From contig NZ_JAGIQA010000017.1 in NCBI RefSeq assembly GCF_017814975.1, forward strand, positions 99,327 to 163,326: 64,000 nt of DNA. The letters run 5' to 3'. The first letter of the stretch is position 1, and each line of letters opens with the position of its first letter. The stretch is from Cupriavidus consociatus. Its GTDB lineage: Bacteria > Pseudomonadota > Gammaproteobacteria > Burkholderiales > Burkholderiaceae. A program made the position numbers and the translations under genes. The notes under the pieces were generated by a model. That model saw only the letters and a program-made list of their open reading frames with translations, did not search any database and was not told the origin of the DNA. Shown here piece by piece: positions 61,946-64,000 of this stretch.

Positions 61946-61962
61946 CTTAATGTGCCATTAAG
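61946..61962. promoter_or_regulatory. PmrA/QseB-box-like palindrome between the two-component operon and arnT
   Basis: CTTAAT-N5-ATTAAG matches the PmrA direct-repeat consensus YTTAAK-N5-YTTAAK at 11 of 12 bases, and is also a perfect inverted repeat. TATCCT at 61973 could be the arnT -10, placing the box over the -35 region. Confidence 0.6.
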
Positions 61963-62105
61963 GTTGGCGGCTTATCCTCGCGCTCGCATTGCCAGGCCTT
62001 GTCCTGTTCAACGCCGCGCCTTGCGCCGGCGCCGACAAGGCCTTCAACTCTTCCGCCCGCGCTGCCTTGCCGTCACACCTGCCCTCCAGCCCTGCCAACC
62101 CAGTC

Positions 62106-63839
62106 GTGCTGACGCACGCCGAGCGTCTCGCCGCGCGGCCCCTATATGCCGTGCGGGTGGCAGGCATCCCCGCCGGTGCGCTCGTGCTGGCGGTGCTGGC
62201 GTTCGCGCTGCTGTGGTTCGGCACGCTGGGCGCACGCCACTTGCTGGGACCGGACGAGGGCCGCTATGCCGAGATCGCGCGCGAGATGCTGGTCAGCGGC
62301 GACTGGGTCACGATTCGCTACAACGGGCTGAAGTACTTCGAGAAGCCGCCCTTCCACATGTGGGTGACGACCTTGTCATACACGCTGTTCGGCATCGGCG
62401 AATGGCAGGCGCGGCTGTGCGTCGCGCTCGCTGGCTTCGCCGGCGTGGCCGCGTCGATGCTGGCGGCGGGCCGCTGGTTCGGCGTGCGCGCCGGATGGCT
62501 GGCAGGACTGGTGCTGGCATCGGCGCCGATGTGGAATGCCGCGGCTCACTTCAATACGCTCGACATGACGCTTTCCGGCGTTCTGGCCTGTGCGCTGGCG
62601 AGCATGTTGGTGGCGCAGCACCCTCGCGCCACGCCATCGGCGCAACGCAACTGGATGCTGGCGTGCTGGACGTCGATGGGTATTGCGCTGCTGACCAAGG
62701 GGCTGGTCGGGGTGGTGCTGCCGGCACTGGCGCTGGTGGCGTACACCTGCGTCACGCGCGATCTGGCGCTGTGGCGGCGCTTGCATGCGCTTGCGGGCAT
62801 TGCGCTGATGCTGCTGGTGGCGGTGCCGTGGTACTGGCTGGTGGCACGACGCAATCCCGAGTTCCTGCACTTCTTCTTCGTGCACGAGCACTGGCAGCGC
62901 TACACGTCGACCGTGCATTCGCGCCAGGGTCCGCCGTGGTACTTCGTCCCGCTGGTGCTGGGCGGCTTCATGCCGTGGCTTGGGGTATTGCCGGCGATGG
63001 TCCGCATCGTCAGGCAACGCGCGGGGAGCACCGTGACCGCAGTGACAAGCTGCCCGGCACCGTTCCAGCCCGCGCTGATGTGCGCTGTGTGGGCATTGTC
63101 GATCTTCGTCTTCTTCAGCCTGTCGGGTTCCAAGCTGCCCGGCTACATCCTGCCGGTGTTCCCGGCGCTGGCAATCCTCGCCGGTGCCGCGCTGGCGCAA
63201 ACCGGCGTGCCGGCGTGGCGCACGCAGCTTTGGGCGATGCTGGCGATCGGCGCGCTGGGGCTGCTGGCGAGTCCCGTGGTGGCGACCCTCGATTCCAACA
63301 ACACACCGAACCTGCTCTATCGCGCCTACGCCGTCTGGGTCGCGATGGCGTTTGCCCTCGTCTGCGCCGGCACGCTCGCCGCGCTGTGGCTGCTGCGCCG
63401 GCACGGGCGCATGGCAAGCATCGCGGCTTACGCGCTGGGCATGCTGCTGGCATTCACCGTTGCCCTGCTCGGCCATGAGGCCATCGGCCGATCGGCATCG
63501 GGCATCGGCCTGGCTGCACCGATCGAGCGCGTGTTGCGGCCCGGCATGCCGTTCTATGGCGTGGGCATGCTCGACCATACGCTGCCCTTCTACCTGCGAC
63601 ATCCGCTCACCATGGTGGCGCAGCCCGATGAACTGGCCTTCGGCACGGAGCAGGAGCCGCAGAAGTGGTTGCCGACCATCGATGCTTTTGTCGATGCGTG
63701 GCAGCACGGCCCGCGTGCCGTGGCGCTGCTCTCGCCGCGGGCGTTTGCCGAATTGAGCGCGCGCGTGCCGATGCACGTGATCGCGCGCGACTGGCGGCGC
63801 GTGGCCGTGGCCAACTTTCCCGTCGCCGGCGCGCGCTAG
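62106..63839 (+). CDS. arnT: ArnT-like 4-amino-4-deoxy-L-arabinose lipid A transferase (GT83)
   Basis: Polytopic inner-membrane glycosyltransferase that adds L-Ara4N from undecaprenyl phosphate to lipid A, reducing binding of polymyxin and cationic peptides. It has about 12 transmembrane helices. The conserved first periplasmic loop has LGPDEGRYAEIAREML with catalytic Asp/Glu, GLKYFEKPPFHMW, and a C-terminal periplasmic domain. There is no ATG near the start. GTG 62106 (577 residues) places the first helix at the usual distance; TTG 61989 and GTG 62151 are alternatives, and none has a clear ribosome-binding site. Other GT83 sugar transferases are possible, but the arnA-like gene next to it supports ArnT. 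Confidence 0.87.
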   Translation: MLTHAERLAARPLYAVRVAGIPAGALVLAVLAFALLWFGTLGARHLLGPDEGRYAEIAREMLVSGDWVTIRYNGLKYFEKPPFHMWVTTLSYTLFGIGEWQARLCVALAGFAGVAASMLAAGRWFGVRAGWLAGLVLASAPMWNAAAHFNTLDMTLSGVLACALASMLVAQHPRATPSAQRNWMLACWTSMGIALLTKGLVGVVLPALALVAYTCVTRDLALWRRLHALAGIALMLLVAVPWYWLVARRNPEFLHFFFVHEHWQRYTSTVHSRQGPPWYFVPLVLGGFMPWLGVLPAMVRIVRQRAGSTVTAVTSCPAPFQPALMCAVWALSIFVFFSLSGSKLPGYILPVFPALAILAGAALAQTGVPAWRTQLWAMLAIGALGLLASPVVATLDSNNTPNLLYRAYAVWVAMAFALVCAGTLAALWLLRRHGRMASIAAYALGMLLAFTVALLGHEAIGRSASGIGLAAPIERVLRPGMPFYGVGMLDHTLPFYLRHPLTMVAQPDELAFGTEQEPQKWLPTIDAFVDAWQHGPRAVALLSPRAFAELSARVPMHVIARDWRRVAVANFPVAGAR

Positions 63840-63905
63840 CGTGCCGCCGGTGTTTCGTGCTGCGCTCGCGTGGCACGCCTTCTTTTCCATGCGATCGTCA
63901 ACACA

Positions 63906-64000
63906 ATGCAAGGCAAGAAAGTACTGATTCTCGGCGTCAACGGCTTCATCGGCCATCACCTGACGCGCCGCATCCTGGAAACCACGCCGTGGGAGGTCTA
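63906..64000 (+). CDS. ArnA-like NAD-dependent dehydrogenase/epimerase, cut off by the window end
   Basis: Only the first 31 codons are present. They encode a Rossmann start, KKVLILGVNGFIGHHLTRR, matching the UDP-glucuronate dehydrogenase domain of ArnA and free-standing ArnA-type decarboxylases. It lies 66 bases after arnT and is probably part of the L-Ara4N pathway operon. Because it starts at the dehydrogenase domain, the formyltransferase half of ArnA must be separate. Confidence 0.75.
   Translation, partial: MQGKKVLILGVNGFIGHHLTRRILETTPWEV

Overview
The window is a contiguous piece of a GC-rich betaproteobacterial chromosome, almost certainly from Cupriavidus (Burkholderiales). The strongest evidence is the phaC-phaA-phaB-phaR cluster with bktB a few genes away. 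These proteins have the same lengths as those I recall from C. necator H16 and are very similar in sequence, with scattered substitutions (for example within BktB and PhaC), so this is probably a relative rather than H16 itself. Gene density is high, codon use looks uniform, and I see no insertion sequence, prophage, integrase or CRISPR array.

Layout. 1-3.2 kb: pgi, an orphan YbbA-type ABC ATPase, and tesA. 3.2-12.2 kb: a protein quality-control block on the minus strand (tig, clpP, clpX, lon, then ppiD), with tRNA-Val and tRNA-Asp between lon and ppiD. 12.4-16.2 kb: RNA modification genes mnmC and rlmJ, a VanZ-like gene and tRNA-Leu. 16.8-21.7 kb: a small cysteine-rich exported protein and a two-gene RND efflux pump. 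22-28.5 kb: hpnD, an M20-type amidohydrolase, ompR-envZ and ahpC-ahpD. 28.7-36.6 kb: a GNAT acetyltransferase, ispD-ispF, mfd, argE and serB. 36.7-39 kb: a Fur-box-preceded membrane trio linked to iron uptake. 39-50.3 kb: metC, bktB with a partner, rimO, dusC, phaR and phaCAB (polyhydroxybutyrate synthesis and its repressor). 50.7-59.8 kb: pgeF, rluD, bamD, dinG and tex. 59.8-64 kb: a PmrAB/QseBC-type two-component system, divergent arnT, and the start of an arnA-like dehydrogenase gene.

How the genes work together. PhaA and BktB condense acyl-CoAs, PhaB reduces the product and PhaC polymerises it; PhaR represses granule genes. Trigger factor, ClpXP and Lon fold or degrade cytosolic proteins, while PpiD and BamD serve the envelope. 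OmpR-EnvZ, the RND pump and the PmrAB-like/arn locus point to envelope stress and cationic-peptide responses. AhpC-AhpD detoxify peroxides.

Most genes are ordinary housekeeping. The best unexplained signals are non-coding: (1) an array of hexamers with an exact 11-bp period abutting the start codon of the PmrA/QseB-like regulator, with a separate CTTAAT-N5-ATTAAG palindrome on the arnT side; (2) a duplicated tRNA-Asp tail plus terminator flanking a large imperfect palindrome; (3) hairpins in the gaps of the pha operon and of the tig-clpP-clpX-lon series; and (4) a candidate small RNA upstream of tRNA-Leu.
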